Origin: Mycolicibacterium nivoides | Lineage (GTDB): Bacteria; Actinomycetota; Actinomycetes; Mycobacteriales; Mycobacteriaceae | Length of the DNA stretch: 64,000 nt | Reading direction: 5' to 3' | NCBI RefSeq assembly: GCF_003855255.1 | Contig: NZ_CP034072.1 | Location: 3,882,245 to 3,946,244 of the forward strand | Shown here: positions 32,393 through 41,393 of the stretch, piece after piece | How the letters are laid out: every line of letters begins with the position of its first letter | How positions within the stretch are numbered: the stretch's first letter is position 1 | Notes under the pieces: model-generated | Seen by the model: the letters and a program-made list of their open reading frames with translations, nothing else | What the model was told of the DNA's origin: nothing | Databases searched by the model: none | Program-made: the position numbers and the translations under genes

Positions 32393-33623
32393 GAGCGAAG
32401 TTGACGACCACCCCGAGGACCGGGGTGCCGATTACCCCCGTGCCGTCCGTGATCTCGGTCAGAGAACGCGTCGTCGCGCCGGCGTCGACCACCTCGACGA
32501 CGACGTCGGCAGCACCGACCAGAACGTGGGCCTCAACGGATTCCGTGAAAGCTGGGCAATCGATGATGACGATGTCGGCACCGTCCTTCGCGGCATCCAG
32601 GCGGTAATCGAAGGCTTCAGCGGAGAGCACGGGCACCAGGCTGACCGTCCTGATCGTCACGGAACCGGCATACGCGTGCTGCGGCTCCGACACTTCGCTT
32701 TCCGGTCCGAACTGCATCTGGACGACGGATCTTCCGCGTTCGGCGAATGCTCGGCCGAGCGTTCGCGACACCGTACTGGCGCCGTCACCATGGCGGGGTG
32801 CAACCACCGCCAACACGGGCGGCTTGCTCAGGTCGGAAAGACGGTCCAGAACCGAATCGACGTTGACACTCAGGCGCAAGGCAGCTTGCCTGAAACTCTC
32901 GTCGGTATCGAAAACCGCTTCCGCGTCAGCATTCCGGGCCAACGCCTTGTTGCGCGCGAACTGGCCGATCACTGGGCTGCCGGTGATCGCCTCCACACCA
33001 CGGCGTGACCGCACCTTGGTGTCAAAGCGTTCGAGGAGCCAGATCAGCGTCAGCGCCATCACCAGGGCACCGACCAACGCAGCAGCGATGATCTGCCACA
33101 ACGGATATCCGGTCGGAACCGCGCTGGCCGGATTAGCCCGGGTCACCACCTGAACCAGCGGCGGGATATCTGGGTTGTTGTCGATGTACTCGATCTTCGC
33201 CACGTAGGAATCGAGCACGTCACCGTAGGCGTTGGCAATGTTTGCCGCCCGTTCTGGATTCGGATCGGTCACCGAAACCACCATCAGGACAGTATCTTTG
33301 ATAGTCGATGCGGACACCTGGCTGACCAACTGCTGGGGGGTCAGCTTGAGTCCCAGCCGGTCGATGACACGCTGAGCGAGATCGTCGCTCTTGAACATCT
33401 TCGAGTACGTCAGAACACGTTGCCGCGAGAAGAGGTCGCCCTGGTATGCGCCGGCCGATGTCTTGACATCGGGTGCCCGCAGAAACAATTGGGTCGTAGC
33501 CGTGTATTCCTTGTGGGCGGTGACGTTGTAGGCGCTGACCCCGACCAACGCCACCACCAGGCAGACGGCGACGACCAACCAGTGTCGTCGCAATACGATC
33601 CACCATCGCTTCAAAAGTTCCAT
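32358..33623 (-). CDS. Wzz/CapA-type polysaccharide co-polymerase with degenerate BY-kinase domain
   Basis: 421 residues. TM1 (about 12-35) and TM2 (about 165-190) bracket a periplasmic-type Wzz domain. The cytoplasmic part resembles bacterial tyrosine autokinases, but the Walker A site reads RHGDGAST without the essential lysine, and there is no C-terminal tyrosine cluster (a single Tyr in DGRYL). It probably sets polymer chain length or scaffolds the export complex without kinase activity. The start ATG at 33623 has GGAGG just upstream; the longer frame is not favoured. It is 31 bases after a second Wzz-like gene. Confidence 0.87.
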   Translation of the reverse strand: MELLKRWWIVLRRHWLVVAVCLVVALVGVSAYNVTAHKEYTATTQLFLRAPDVKTSAGAYQGDLFSRQRVLTYSKMFKSDDLAQRVIDRLGLKLTPQQLVSQVSASTIKDTVLMVVSVTDPNPERAANIANAYGDVLDSYVAKIEYIDNNPDIPPLVQVVTRANPASAVPTGYPLWQIIAAALVGALVMALTLIWLLERFDTKVRSRRGVEAITGSPVIGQFARNKALARNADAEAVFDTDESFRQAALRLSVNVDSVLDRLSDLSKPPVLAVVAPRHGDGASTVSRTLGRAFAERGRSVVQMQFGPESEVSEPQHAYAGSVTIRTVSLVPVLSAEAFDYRLDAAKDGADIVIIDCPAFTESVEAHVLVGAADVVVEVVDAGATTRSLTEITDGTGVIGTPVLGVVVNFARVSTTVDGRYL

Positions 33624-33654
33624 GGTCCTCCGGATCATCGATTCGTAATGCCGA

Positions 33655-34959
33655 CTACAACCTGTCGACCAAGCTGTTGTGTGCAAATGCAGGCGTCGCC
33701 ACGACGATCCGCCCGACGTACCGCCCCTGCCCCATCCTCAAAAGCCGCTCGGCTTCTCGCACTTCGGACCTCGATGTTCCCGGGGCTTCGGTTACCAGTA
33801 CCGTCACGCTTTCCGGACCCGCCAGATCGATCGCGTCGACCGATTCCAGCACCGCCGGCACAACGACGAGGACGTCGTTGCAGACCACCAATTGATCCAG
33901 CACAGCACTCAGTGCGTCGCAACGCGCACGCGCGGCAGAGTCGTTCGAACGCCCGAACGGCAGCCACTCGAATCCCCCGACCTCGTCGAGCACGAGCGCA
34001 TCGTCGAGCGCGGCCCGGCCCGCGGTCACATCCAGAAGCCCCGGTTGTCCCGCCGCACCGGTGTCCACCGACGAATCGGCAACGACAACGACCGGCTGCC
34101 GACTCCCGGTGGCGGACATGACTGCCGCGAGTCGCCGAGCGGCCACCATCACCGCCGGTGTGCCCCGGGGGGCGACGAAAAGCAAAGGTGCCCAGACATC
34201 TCCGCGCAGCCGGTTGATCTGGAGCTCGGCGAAACCCGCGTCCGCATCTACGAGATCACTGTCCGGTTCATCCGCCGACAGAATCCCGAGTACGTCGTCG
34301 TCACCTTCGGAGCCCACGAGCTCCGCAAGTGCCCTGCCTTCCCGCATCGACACGTAGGTCAAGCCGGTCAGGAACCCGAGGAGTAATCCCGATCCGACAT
34401 ACAGCGTCGTCCGCGGTGACACCGGACGAGTGGGAACAGCGGCGGTTTCCACCAACAGCGGCTGGATCGGCGACACCCGCGTGAAAGGCGGTCGCTCGAC
34501 CTCCTTGACGGTATCGATCAGCTGCCGCGCCGTCTCGTCGGCGATCAGGGCTGCTGTTGTCGGAGACGGGTCGACCGCCTGTATCTCCATGATGACCGTA
34601 TCCGGGATCACATGGGTGGACACCTTCCGGCTCAGATCCTGTGCCGAGATCCCCAGGCCCAGACGTTGGCTCACCGGCCCCGTGACGAACGGGGTTTCCA
34701 CCAGCCGGCCATAGCTCGCCACCCGCTGCTGGGTGAACTCGTCGCCATAAGCCAGGACCGCACCGCCGATATTCGGATCCGCAATGGCTGTCGAATCGTT
34801 CCAGTAGGGCGCCACGATCATCACGCGGGCACGTGCCTGGTACTCCACCGGCATGAAAACGGTAATGGCGCTGGCGATGGCGCCGCCGAGCAACGCGCAG
34901 CACAGCAGCGTCAGAAAGTGACGTCGGGCAATCGCGAGCAAGGTGCCGATACTTTTCAT
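33655..34959 (-). CDS. Second Wzz-like chain-length determinant protein
   Basis: 434 residues. TM1 lies at about 12-35 and TM2 at about 185-205 (LYVGSGLLLGFLTGLTYV), with a Wzz domain between. The C-terminal cytoplasmic half has the outline of the P-loop domain but no Walker A motif at all (VAPRGTPAVM at that position), so it cannot be a classical BY-kinase. It overlaps the SGNH gene's stop as ATGA. Together with the next gene it makes a pair of paralogous co-polymerases, which may act as a hetero-oligomer in the same Wzx/Wzy system. Confidence 0.85.
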   Translation of the reverse strand: MKSIGTLLAIARRHFLTLLCCALLGGAIASAITVFMPVEYQARARVMIVAPYWNDSTAIADPNIGGAVLAYGDEFTQQRVASYGRLVETPFVTGPVSQRLGLGISAQDLSRKVSTHVIPDTVIMEIQAVDPSPTTAALIADETARQLIDTVKEVERPPFTRVSPIQPLLVETAAVPTRPVSPRTTLYVGSGLLLGFLTGLTYVSMREGRALAELVGSEGDDDVLGILSADEPDSDLVDADAGFAELQINRLRGDVWAPLLFVAPRGTPAVMVAARRLAAVMSATGSRQPVVVVADSSVDTGAAGQPGLLDVTAGRAALDDALVLDEVGGFEWLPFGRSNDSAARARCDALSAVLDQLVVCNDVLVVVPAVLESVDAIDLAGPESVTVLVTEAPGTSRSEVREAERLLRMGQGRYVGRIVVATPAFAHNSLVDRL

Positions 34960-35717
34960 TTCGCCAACCCCATGGCTCTCAGGTCATCGATTATCCGACT
35001 GACGTAATATTCGTTGCCTGCGGCATTCAAATGAACACCGTCTTTCCAGAACAACGGAGCGAGATCCTTCCCGCGATACCAGCCCTCGGCTACCGGATCC
35101 ATGACATAGGCGTTTACTTCTTCGGCACTTCGCCTCATTGCGGCAGAAACTGCGTAATAGTTCGCCGCTTCCTCGGCCGAGACGTACGACGGCAGAATCA
35201 CGATGATCTTCGCCTTAGGCCAGGCGGCATGCGCCCTTTTCATGTACTCATCGGCAGCGGGAATGACTTCGACGGGAGGAAGGCCGAGATCGTTGCGGCC
35301 ACCGTCGATCAGAACGTAATCCGCGTTGTACAGCTGTTCATCCCGAGCAAGGCGGTCGATGAAAGGGACACCGCGCGCGTTGCGATCACCCGCGGCGTTG
35401 ACAAATCCCGTACCGCCCTGGGCATCCACATTGAGATTCCAGCCGAGCCGATCGCCGAGAAGATATGGGTACGGGCGGAACGTGGGATCGCCAGTGCCGC
35501 CGGCGAAGGAATCACCGACAATCAGCAGTGTCGGCTTGTAGTCGAACATCGACCCGATCGAGGGCACTGCGGAGTCGGGCGCTTGCCCACGCATAGCTGC
35601 ATCGTTGCGGTGCCACTGCACGTATCCGCCACCCACAATCAGTGCCACGAGAACGCTGCTGACCAGCACCAAAGTGGTGCGCGTCAAGCCGGCCGACCTC
35701 CCGCTAGACCCGAACAT
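34956..35717 (-). CDS. Membrane-anchored SGNH/GDSL hydrolase
   Basis: 253 residues. A single N-terminal membrane segment (about 10-30) is followed by an SGNH domain: block I VGDSFAGG (near residue 67), block III DGGRND and block V DGVHLN, which give the Ser-Asp-His catalytic set. The family includes polysaccharide O-acetyl esterases and acyl transfer enzymes acting outside the membrane, so editing of acyl groups on the polymer is the likely role here. The start ATG at 35717 has AGGGAGA upstream. It overlaps the wzx-wzy gene by 14 bases and the next wzz gene by 4. Confidence 0.85.
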   Translation of the reverse strand: MFGSSGRSAGLTRTTLVLVSSVLVALIVGGGYVQWHRNDAAMRGQAPDSAVPSIGSMFDYKPTLLIVGDSFAGGTGDPTFRPYPYLLGDRLGWNLNVDAQGGTGFVNAAGDRNARGVPFIDRLARDEQLYNADYVLIDGGRNDLGLPPVEVIPAADEYMKRAHAAWPKAKIIVILPSYVSAEEAANYYAVSAAMRRSAEEVNAYVMDPVAEGWYRGKDLAPLFWKDGVHLNAAGNEYYVSRIIDDLRAMGLAK

Positions 35718-38580
35718 GGTTCTCCCTGGGCCGATCGGGCAGTTCGAAGACAAGGGGATCGTCCGGCGCACGGGCGAGACCGTGCGCCGGTTGTGGACCC
35801 GCCGAGGATCTTCGTAGGAATGCCGCGAAAAGCAGAATGAAGAACAGATACGAAGCTGCTTGCAGGAGCGATCCGCGCAACAGGATCATCATGTAGAACG
35901 GCAGGACACAACTGAGCAAAGCGGGCATTCCAACCGCATTGAACTGTCGCTCGATTCCCGTATCGATCCGATGCAGCCACCAACCCAGGCCGAACATGCC
36001 CAGGACCAGCAGAATCCAGCCGCCGTTCAAATAGAACTCCACCCACAGCGGCGCCGAGAGGTTCGTGAACGAGTAACCGCGCACATTTGCGATGAGAATG
36101 CCGGAATCGACGGGTTTGTCCTCCCAGAACTTTCTCGGGACAGCGAACAACAACATGCCCAGTAGTTGCCTGCCGGGGACGATTCCGTTCCGCTCGGCCA
36201 CCAGAAATCCATTGACCAACTGCCCGAACGAATCGTAATCGGGTGATAACAATGCCTCAATCGGATTGGCCGCTTTGAAATCGGCTTGACTCCCGTATCG
36301 AAATGCGTCAGCCAGTGGAAAGACAACGAGGAGGCCCAGCAGGAAAGATGCCGCCATTATTCGGAATCTGGTTCTCGTCGCCGCCAGCCCCAAGGCCGTC
36401 GCCGCGCCCAAGATCGCCGTACCGGAGAGGTACCGGGCGTTCGATATCGGATTCACGCTGTTGGCCAGTAACGCCCCGATCAACAGGATCAGAACGAGAT
36501 TCAGTCTCAGCGACCCTGCCGAGGCAGGGAATCCCCACCCGGTGGCGCGCTTCAACTCTCGGCGAAACCGAACCAGCGCAACGAAAGCCATCAGCAGAGC
36601 CATGTAAGAGCAGCCACGAACCATGGCACCCGGCGTGCCGGGTTGCCATATCGCGTCGTATACCGCGAACGCTGCGTCGCGACTCTTGAGGAACTGGATC
36701 CAGCCGACCTTCGACAGGTAATAGACGTTCAAGATGACGGCGAACGCCACCAACAACAGCAGGCGCGTGTGATCGATGGTGAACACACGCGACAGGTGTC
36801 TCGCCTGCCTGGCGAGTCCAGCCTTGCCGCGCAACATCATTGCGTTGTCCGTCACCGCGCCGAGCAGAAAGGCACAACAGCCTACGACCGCGATCAGGGA
36901 CCCTACCCCGATCAGGCTCTGGTCAATTCGGGCAATGGTGGTGGGAAACGCGTCCATCCGAAGCTGGGCCAACGGCGCGAGGCCCAGGAACGCATAAGCG
37001 AAGGCCCAATACATCATCTCGAAGAGCCGACGTTCGCCGGTGCCGATCAACCAGGCGAATCGCATTCCGGCCAGGACGATCACCGGCAACGACCACAGCC
37101 ACAGTCCGTTGTCCGGCACGCCCGTGTACCTGATGATCGCCACCGGTCCGAAGATGACCAGGATGGCGCCCACCCACAGGGTCAGGAGGCCGTTGGAAGC
37201 GGGTACGCGCGACGCCAGGCGTGCGGCCATGGTGTTACCCAGCTCAGGCCGGGCGACTGAATCCGCGGTGAGGGGCCGCACCTTCCGTTTCGGGTCGGCC
37301 AGTATGCGCAGGTGCGGCATTCGGGGAAGTACGTCGTCACCGGCCCACGGCCGGAACCACAGCACAGCCATCGTCGCGACGAAGGCCGTCGCGGCGACCA
37401 TGCCGAGTGCCACACCGGATGCCGTGCGAAACGCGACCGCGGCTCCGAATGAGGTCACGAGCATCACCGCCACGTAGCCGACCTTCAACCCGAGCGCATC
37501 ACGACTTCGGTTGAAGGTACGGAGATAGATGGCCACCGCGATCGCCCAGCCGCCGAGCGCGTACTCACAGGCGATGATCGGGACGATCTGTTGCGTCGCG
37601 GCGAATGTCTCACCGAGGAGGAACTCGCCCCACTTCAGTGGCAGGAAGTACAGGACCATTCCCAACGTGACGGCGGCCAGCGACAACGCTGCCGTGACCC
37701 GGACCAGGATTCGCCACACCTGCGTCGGGCGCATCGTGAGGCGTGCACCCTCGGATATCACGATCAGTGGCACTGCACTGGCCAGGATCGCCAGGGGCGC
37801 CAAGACCGCCATTGCGCCCCGAATCGCGGCAGTCACGGCCGGACTGAGCACCAGCATCACGAATAGCAGCACGGCGAACACGGTGACCTGTTCCAGTCCC
37901 GCCTCAGTGCCGTAGCGGAGGCGGTGTCTCCAACCGTCGGCCAGCCAATCGCCACAGCCCGCGAGCCTCGGGCGCACCCGGACCGTGACCAGCATGCCGA
38001 GCAGAGCTACGAGGGCAAGCAGACCCCAGGCGCACACCAGGGAAGTGGCGGTGATGTACGGCAGCCTGAGCCAGGTCCCCACCAGCAGAAGTGCCGAGCC
38101 GACGAACCACACGCCATCCCAGATCGCCGCGATGTACGAGCAGCCCTCAGCAATAGCGATGTAACGCAACACATCCTGGACGAGCACCACCGGGGTGGCC
38201 AGCAGCAGCAACACCGCCTGAGTGCGCACCGCCGGACCGGCGACAGCGACCATCGCGATTCCGACGACCGGCGCGATGACGAACGCGGTCGTGATCGCAT
38301 ATCCGCCTTCCCGGCGGACATCGGTAACGGATTTCGCCGAACTGAGGAGAAGCGGTGTACCCAAGGCACCGCGCAACACACCGATGGCGGCTGCCAGCAG
38401 CGTCATCACCAGGCCGACCCGACCGAAGTCGGCAACCGTGGTCACGACCGCGATCGCGTAGATGATCAGACCATTGCTCAGGCTGGAGAACGCCTGATCG
38501 ATTCCGCCGGCCAGCGCCCGCGCCTTGCTGAACGTCGACGGCCGCGCCACGGCGGCTACTCCCCCGCCGCCGACGCCCAT
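35704..38580 (-). CDS. Fusion of a Wzx-type flippase and a Wzy-type polysaccharide polymerase
   Basis: 958 residues, far longer than either family alone. Residues about 20-430 carry a run of hydrophobic helices in the pattern of the polysaccharide flippase (Wzx/MATE-like) family. A soluble linker follows (about 440-480, rich in R, K and P). The C-terminal half (about 485-930) has a second set of ten or more membrane helices with a large extracytoplasmic loop before the end, as in O-antigen polymerases (RYGSQADF, GQLVNGFLV). One protein could thus flip lipid-linked repeats and polymerise them. The start ATG at 38580 has GGAGAAGG upstream and overlaps the preceding gene by 25 bases. The two-domain reading is from helix pattern, not from an alignment. 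Confidence 0.8.
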   Translation of the reverse strand: MGVGGGGVAAVARPSTFSKARALAGGIDQAFSSLSNGLIIYAIAVVTTVADFGRVGLVMTLLAAAIGVLRGALGTPLLLSSAKSVTDVRREGGYAITTAFVIAPVVGIAMVAVAGPAVRTQAVLLLLATPVVLVQDVLRYIAIAEGCSYIAAIWDGVWFVGSALLLVGTWLRLPYITATSLVCAWGLLALVALLGMLVTVRVRPRLAGCGDWLADGWRHRLRYGTEAGLEQVTVFAVLLFVMLVLSPAVTAAIRGAMAVLAPLAILASAVPLIVISEGARLTMRPTQVWRILVRVTAALSLAAVTLGMVLYFLPLKWGEFLLGETFAATQQIVPIIACEYALGGWAIAVAIYLRTFNRSRDALGLKVGYVAVMLVTSFGAAVAFRTASGVALGMVAATAFVATMAVLWFRPWAGDDVLPRMPHLRILADPKRKVRPLTADSVARPELGNTMAARLASRVPASNGLLTLWVGAILVIFGPVAIIRYTGVPDNGLWLWSLPVIVLAGMRFAWLIGTGERRLFEMMYWAFAYAFLGLAPLAQLRMDAFPTTIARIDQSLIGVGSLIAVVGCCAFLLGAVTDNAMMLRGKAGLARQARHLSRVFTIDHTRLLLLVAFAVILNVYYLSKVGWIQFLKSRDAAFAVYDAIWQPGTPGAMVRGCSYMALLMAFVALVRFRRELKRATGWGFPASAGSLRLNLVLILLIGALLANSVNPISNARYLSGTAILGAATALGLAATRTRFRIMAASFLLGLLVVFPLADAFRYGSQADFKAANPIEALLSPDYDSFGQLVNGFLVAERNGIVPGRQLLGMLLFAVPRKFWEDKPVDSGILIANVRGYSFTNLSAPLWVEFYLNGGWILLVLGMFGLGWWLHRIDTGIERQFNAVGMPALLSCVLPFYMMILLRGSLLQAASYLFFILLFAAFLRRSSAGPQPAHGLARAPDDPLVFELPDRPRENHVRV

Positions 38581-39326
38581 ACCTTCTCCAAGGCAGGCAA
38601 TGAATCGGTCAATCCGTGGTTGACGAACAGTTCGAAGTTTGCGTAACTCCCTTGCCATTCCGAGATCCGCGGATCCGAGATCGTCCGGTGCACGCCCTGC
38701 GGGAGATCCAGGGTGAGGTCGGAACCGTTGATGGTGAGCCGCGCCTCGTACGCGCTTGTGCCGTCTTCGGCCAATGTCTCCGGAAACTCGCCGGCCGCGA
38801 TGACATCCAATGGGTCTCCGGCAGAATGCGACACGCTGACGTTCCAGTTCACCGGCGTCAACACGAAGTGCACCGGCAGCGGCCGGATCATCGGCGGGAA
38901 CTCGGAGTTGACGCCGCGGGACACCACCAACGCCAAGGCTCCCTTGGTGCCGCCACTCGGCCGGAATACGAATCGTGCGCCCATGGACCGCACCGGCGCT
39001 CCCAGATCCGGGGTGCTGAAGAACCCTGCCGCGTTCTCCTCCCCTGCGGGCTGATAGGTGAGCCGCCCGTCGAGGATCCGGGGCTGCGCGCCAGGGTCCC
39101 CCGGGGTACCGATGACGCGCGCCGGCTCACCACCGTCGAACCGCTCGGGCGCGGGCCCGTTGGGCCTGTCCGCGAAGGTGGCTTCCACGCTGATCCCTTG
39201 TGCGGCAACAGCAGTTCGCCCTCGAACAAATCCCCACCACAGCGCGCCGGTCACCACAGCGGCGAGCACCGCTGCCAATGCAACCTGTAGGCCCGGCCAA
39301 AGAGAGCCGTGGGTCCGTTTGCTCAT
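38556..39326 (-). CDS. Predicted exported/membrane-anchored protein of unknown function
   Basis: 256 residues. One N-terminal membrane helix (about 13-33) is followed by a beta-rich extracytoplasmic region (about 40-250) with no motif I recognise; the alternating pattern would fit a concanavalin-like sugar-binding sandwich, which is a guess. The start ATG at 39326 overlaps the glycosyltransferase stop as ATGA and has AAGGA upstream; the frame continues upstream but in sequence that shadows the neighbour. Tight coupling on both sides puts it inside the polysaccharide assembly machinery. Confidence 0.75.
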   Translation of the reverse strand: MSKRTHGSLWPGLQVALAAVLAAVVTGALWWGFVRGRTAVAAQGISVEATFADRPNGPAPERFDGGEPARVIGTPGDPGAQPRILDGRLTYQPAGEENAAGFFSTPDLGAPVRSMGARFVFRPSGGTKGALALVVSRGVNSEFPPMIRPLPVHFVLTPVNWNVSVSHSAGDPLDVIAAGEFPETLAEDGTSAYEARLTINGSDLTLDLPQGVHRTISDPRISEWQGSYANFELFVNHGLTDSLPALEKVWASAAGE

Positions 39327-40468
39327 CTCATCCTTCGCACCATGATCGATCCGTACACGTCTTCGAGTCTCTGGCGCACTGACGCCATGCCATACGTCTC
39401 GCGTACCGCCGCCTGCCCGGCCGCACCCTGTGTTCGCGCGGTCACGGGATCGTCCAGCAAGCGCGCGATCGCAATTGCGTAGTCGTGCGGGGTGCCCGCG
39501 ACAACCGCACCGCAACCGCTCCGTTCCACGAAGCCGGCGAGCCCCCCGTCCGCGTTGGTCACCACCGGCACCGATTCGGCGAGAGCTTCGATGATGGACA
39601 TTCCGAACGGTTCACGCACGGCAGGAAGCACATACACCGACGCCGCCCGCATCCGTTCGGCCGCATACCCTGGAGCCACAGCAGGTTCCCGACGCAGGCG
39701 TGATTCGCTGAAGCCATCCGCGCGTGCTTCAGCGATGATCCGGTCGACCTCCGCTTCAGCCCCTTCCGGCGGACCCACGAGAGCGAACTGCGCATCGATA
39801 CCCTTGCGCAGCAGTTCGAGTGCCGCAGCGGCGAAAACCTCGGGACGCTTCCGACTGTGAAGGCGCGCGAGGAACAGCACCTCGGGGGGCTGAGTCCGCC
39901 GGTCCGAGAAAGCTTCTGCTGTCACCGGGACACCATTTGCGAGCGGTTCGAGCCGCAGCCCCGGACCGCCGATGATGCTCAGTTCAGTGCGTTCCTCCTC
40001 ATTCAGGTAGAAGACGGCGCCGGCCGATCCGAGCAGTTTCTTCGTCCACAGTGCATCAATGGGTGCGGCGAGCGGGTGCGTACCGGTGACGATCATCCCG
40101 TGCGTCTGCACCGCGACTGGCAGCCCGAGTTGCAGTGCGGCCCGGGCGGCCGGGATGGTCACCAGATCGCGCGCCAGGTGCACGTGCACCACATCGAAGC
40201 CGGATCCGTGTCGCTTGAGCCAGCGGACCATCGCGGGTGCCCAGGTCGCGGCGTAGCCGACCCGCGGTAGCACTCGCCGAGCCGGAAACAGCCGGACCGG
40301 TGTGCCGTCGATCTGTTGAGGTGGAACAGAATAGCCGTGCGCTCCGGCCAACAAGGTCGGCTCATGGCCTGCTTCCAGCAGGGCGGCACACTGATTGAGC
40401 GCGACCCGGGCCGGACCGCCATATGCCCCGTCGGGCGACATCAGCGTGAGCACCTGCAAGACCTTCAT
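39323..40468 (-). CDS. GT4-family glycosyltransferase
   Basis: 381 residues, GT-B fold. The N-terminal GGPARVALNQ loop is typical of the family. The C-terminal donor site shows REPFGMSIIEALAESVPVV (the EX7E motif) near residue 295. It is expected to add a sugar from an NDP donor to the lipid-linked repeat unit on the inner face of the membrane; donor and linkage are unknown. It is coupled by ATGA to the exported-protein gene downstream. Upstream is a 178-base stretch with a possible small ORF that also ends in an ATGA overlap. Confidence 0.9.
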   Translation of the reverse strand: MKVLQVLTLMSPDGAYGGPARVALNQCAALLEAGHEPTLLAGAHGYSVPPQQIDGTPVRLFPARRVLPRVGYAATWAPAMVRWLKRHGSGFDVVHVHLARDLVTIPAARAALQLGLPVAVQTHGMIVTGTHPLAAPIDALWTKKLLGSAGAVFYLNEEERTELSIIGGPGLRLEPLANGVPVTAEAFSDRRTQPPEVLFLARLHSRKRPEVFAAAALELLRKGIDAQFALVGPPEGAEAEVDRIIAEARADGFSESRLRREPAVAPGYAAERMRAASVYVLPAVREPFGMSIIEALAESVPVVTNADGGLAGFVERSGCGAVVAGTPHDYAIAIARLLDDPVTARTQGAAGQAAVRETYGMASVRQRLEDVYGSIMVRRMR

Positions 40469-40644
40469 AGGACGACCGTCTCCACCAGGTCCGTCCCGCC
40501 ATCGCCGCGGTCACAATCGAGGATCATGGGAGGAAGGACAGAAGGCAGGGCACACCGATCGCGCATGTCGCGAAAGGCCCTGCGGGCCTGGAGGATCACG
40601 ATCGTGATCCTCGACTGCGCGAAGTCAACCATCGCCCGCCCCAT
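40465..40644 (-). CDS. Possible small ORF between the acyltransferase and glycosyltransferase genes
   Basis: A 59-codon frame starting 2 bases after the acyltransferase stop and ending in an ATGA overlap with the glycosyltransferase start, exactly like the other junctions of this operon. It resembles no family I know, has no clear ribosome site (a GGGGCGGGC stretch precedes an internal ATG at 40632), and could equally be the remnant of a gene or a leader that couples translation across the gap. Confidence 0.3.
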   Translation of the reverse strand: MGRAMVDFAQSRITIVILQARRAFRDMRDRCALPSVLPPMILDCDRGDGGTDLVETVVL

Positions 40645-40646
40645 CG

Positions 40647-41393
40647 CTATTGCTGCATTGTTGAAGTACGACTTTGCCGGGACCCGCAGGCTAGGCCGTT
40701 CGAGTTTGCGCCGCGAGGAAGGTCGATCCTCAGCTCCGTCGTAGCGCTCGTCTTCCGCTCGAACCAACTCTCATCATCCGCCGGATTGGTCCTGATGAAC
40801 TGAGCAGGAGAGCCTCCGTAAATGCCCGGGGCCGGATTGAGCTCCCTGCTCCTGATCAGCATCGAGTTCGCAATCAGCAGCGAATGAGGCGGAAGGACAG
40901 CGCCTTTCAACACCAAGCAGTTGGTCAGGACAGCGCAACGCTCGCCTATGACGACCTGCCCTGCCGACTGGATGTTGAGGACGATGTCGATTTCGTGGCT
41001 CAGAATGGTCGTCCGCTGACCCGCGACAGCGGACATGTCGCCGATCCGGACTGTCCCCGAGCAGTCGACATTGTGCCGACTGGTGATGGCTGCGCCGTCG
41101 CCCATGATCAGGCTTCCAACATCCGGGTGCAATTCCTGATACGCGGGGTGCGCAGAAATCATGTTGAACGAACCCATCGTGGCCCCATCACCCATCTTCA
41201 GCAATCGCAAGGAGCGGAAGACGTTCAGCGCGGCAATCGTTGTGCCTCTTCCGATGACGGCACGACCGACGTTCAATGCCAACACTGGACCGATGCTGGC
41301 GGACGGGGAAACATCGTGGCCGAACATGCGCAGCAGTTTGTTCTTCAGCGCACTGCTGGGCAGCAGCCAAACCAGCAATTCGAGCTTCTTCAC
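40647..41393 (-). CDS. Left-handed beta-helix (hexapeptide) acyltransferase
   Basis: 248 residues. Imperfect hexapeptide repeats ([LIV]-G-x4 type, for example VIGRGT, RIGDMS, VIGERC) run from about residue 45 to 165, ending in the GGSPAQFIR loop typical of LbH acetyltransferases. It probably acetylates, or otherwise acylates, a sugar of the repeat unit. The start is GTG at 41393, overlapping the fcl stop (GTGA), with GAGGAG upstream. The last 40 residues are polar and not repeat-like. Confidence 0.83.
   Translation of the reverse strand: MKKLELLVWLLPSSALKNKLLRMFGHDVSPSASIGPVLALNVGRAVIGRGTTIAALNVFRSLRLLKMGDGATMGSFNMISAHPAYQELHPDVGSLIMGDGAAITSRHNVDCSGTVRIGDMSAVAGQRTTILSHEIDIVLNIQSAGQVVIGERCAVLTNCLVLKGAVLPPHSLLIANSMLIRSRELNPAPGIYGGSPAQFIRTNPADDESWFERKTSATTELRIDLPRGANSNGLACGSRQSRTSTMQQ

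Noticed and set aside
34956..38580. Glycopeptidolipid or lipooligosaccharide transport function for the membrane proteins
   Set aside because: No MmpL, Gap-like or polyketide synthase genes are nearby; the helix pattern and the Wzz, WcaJ, Gmd and Fcl neighbours point to a Wzx/Wzy polymer.
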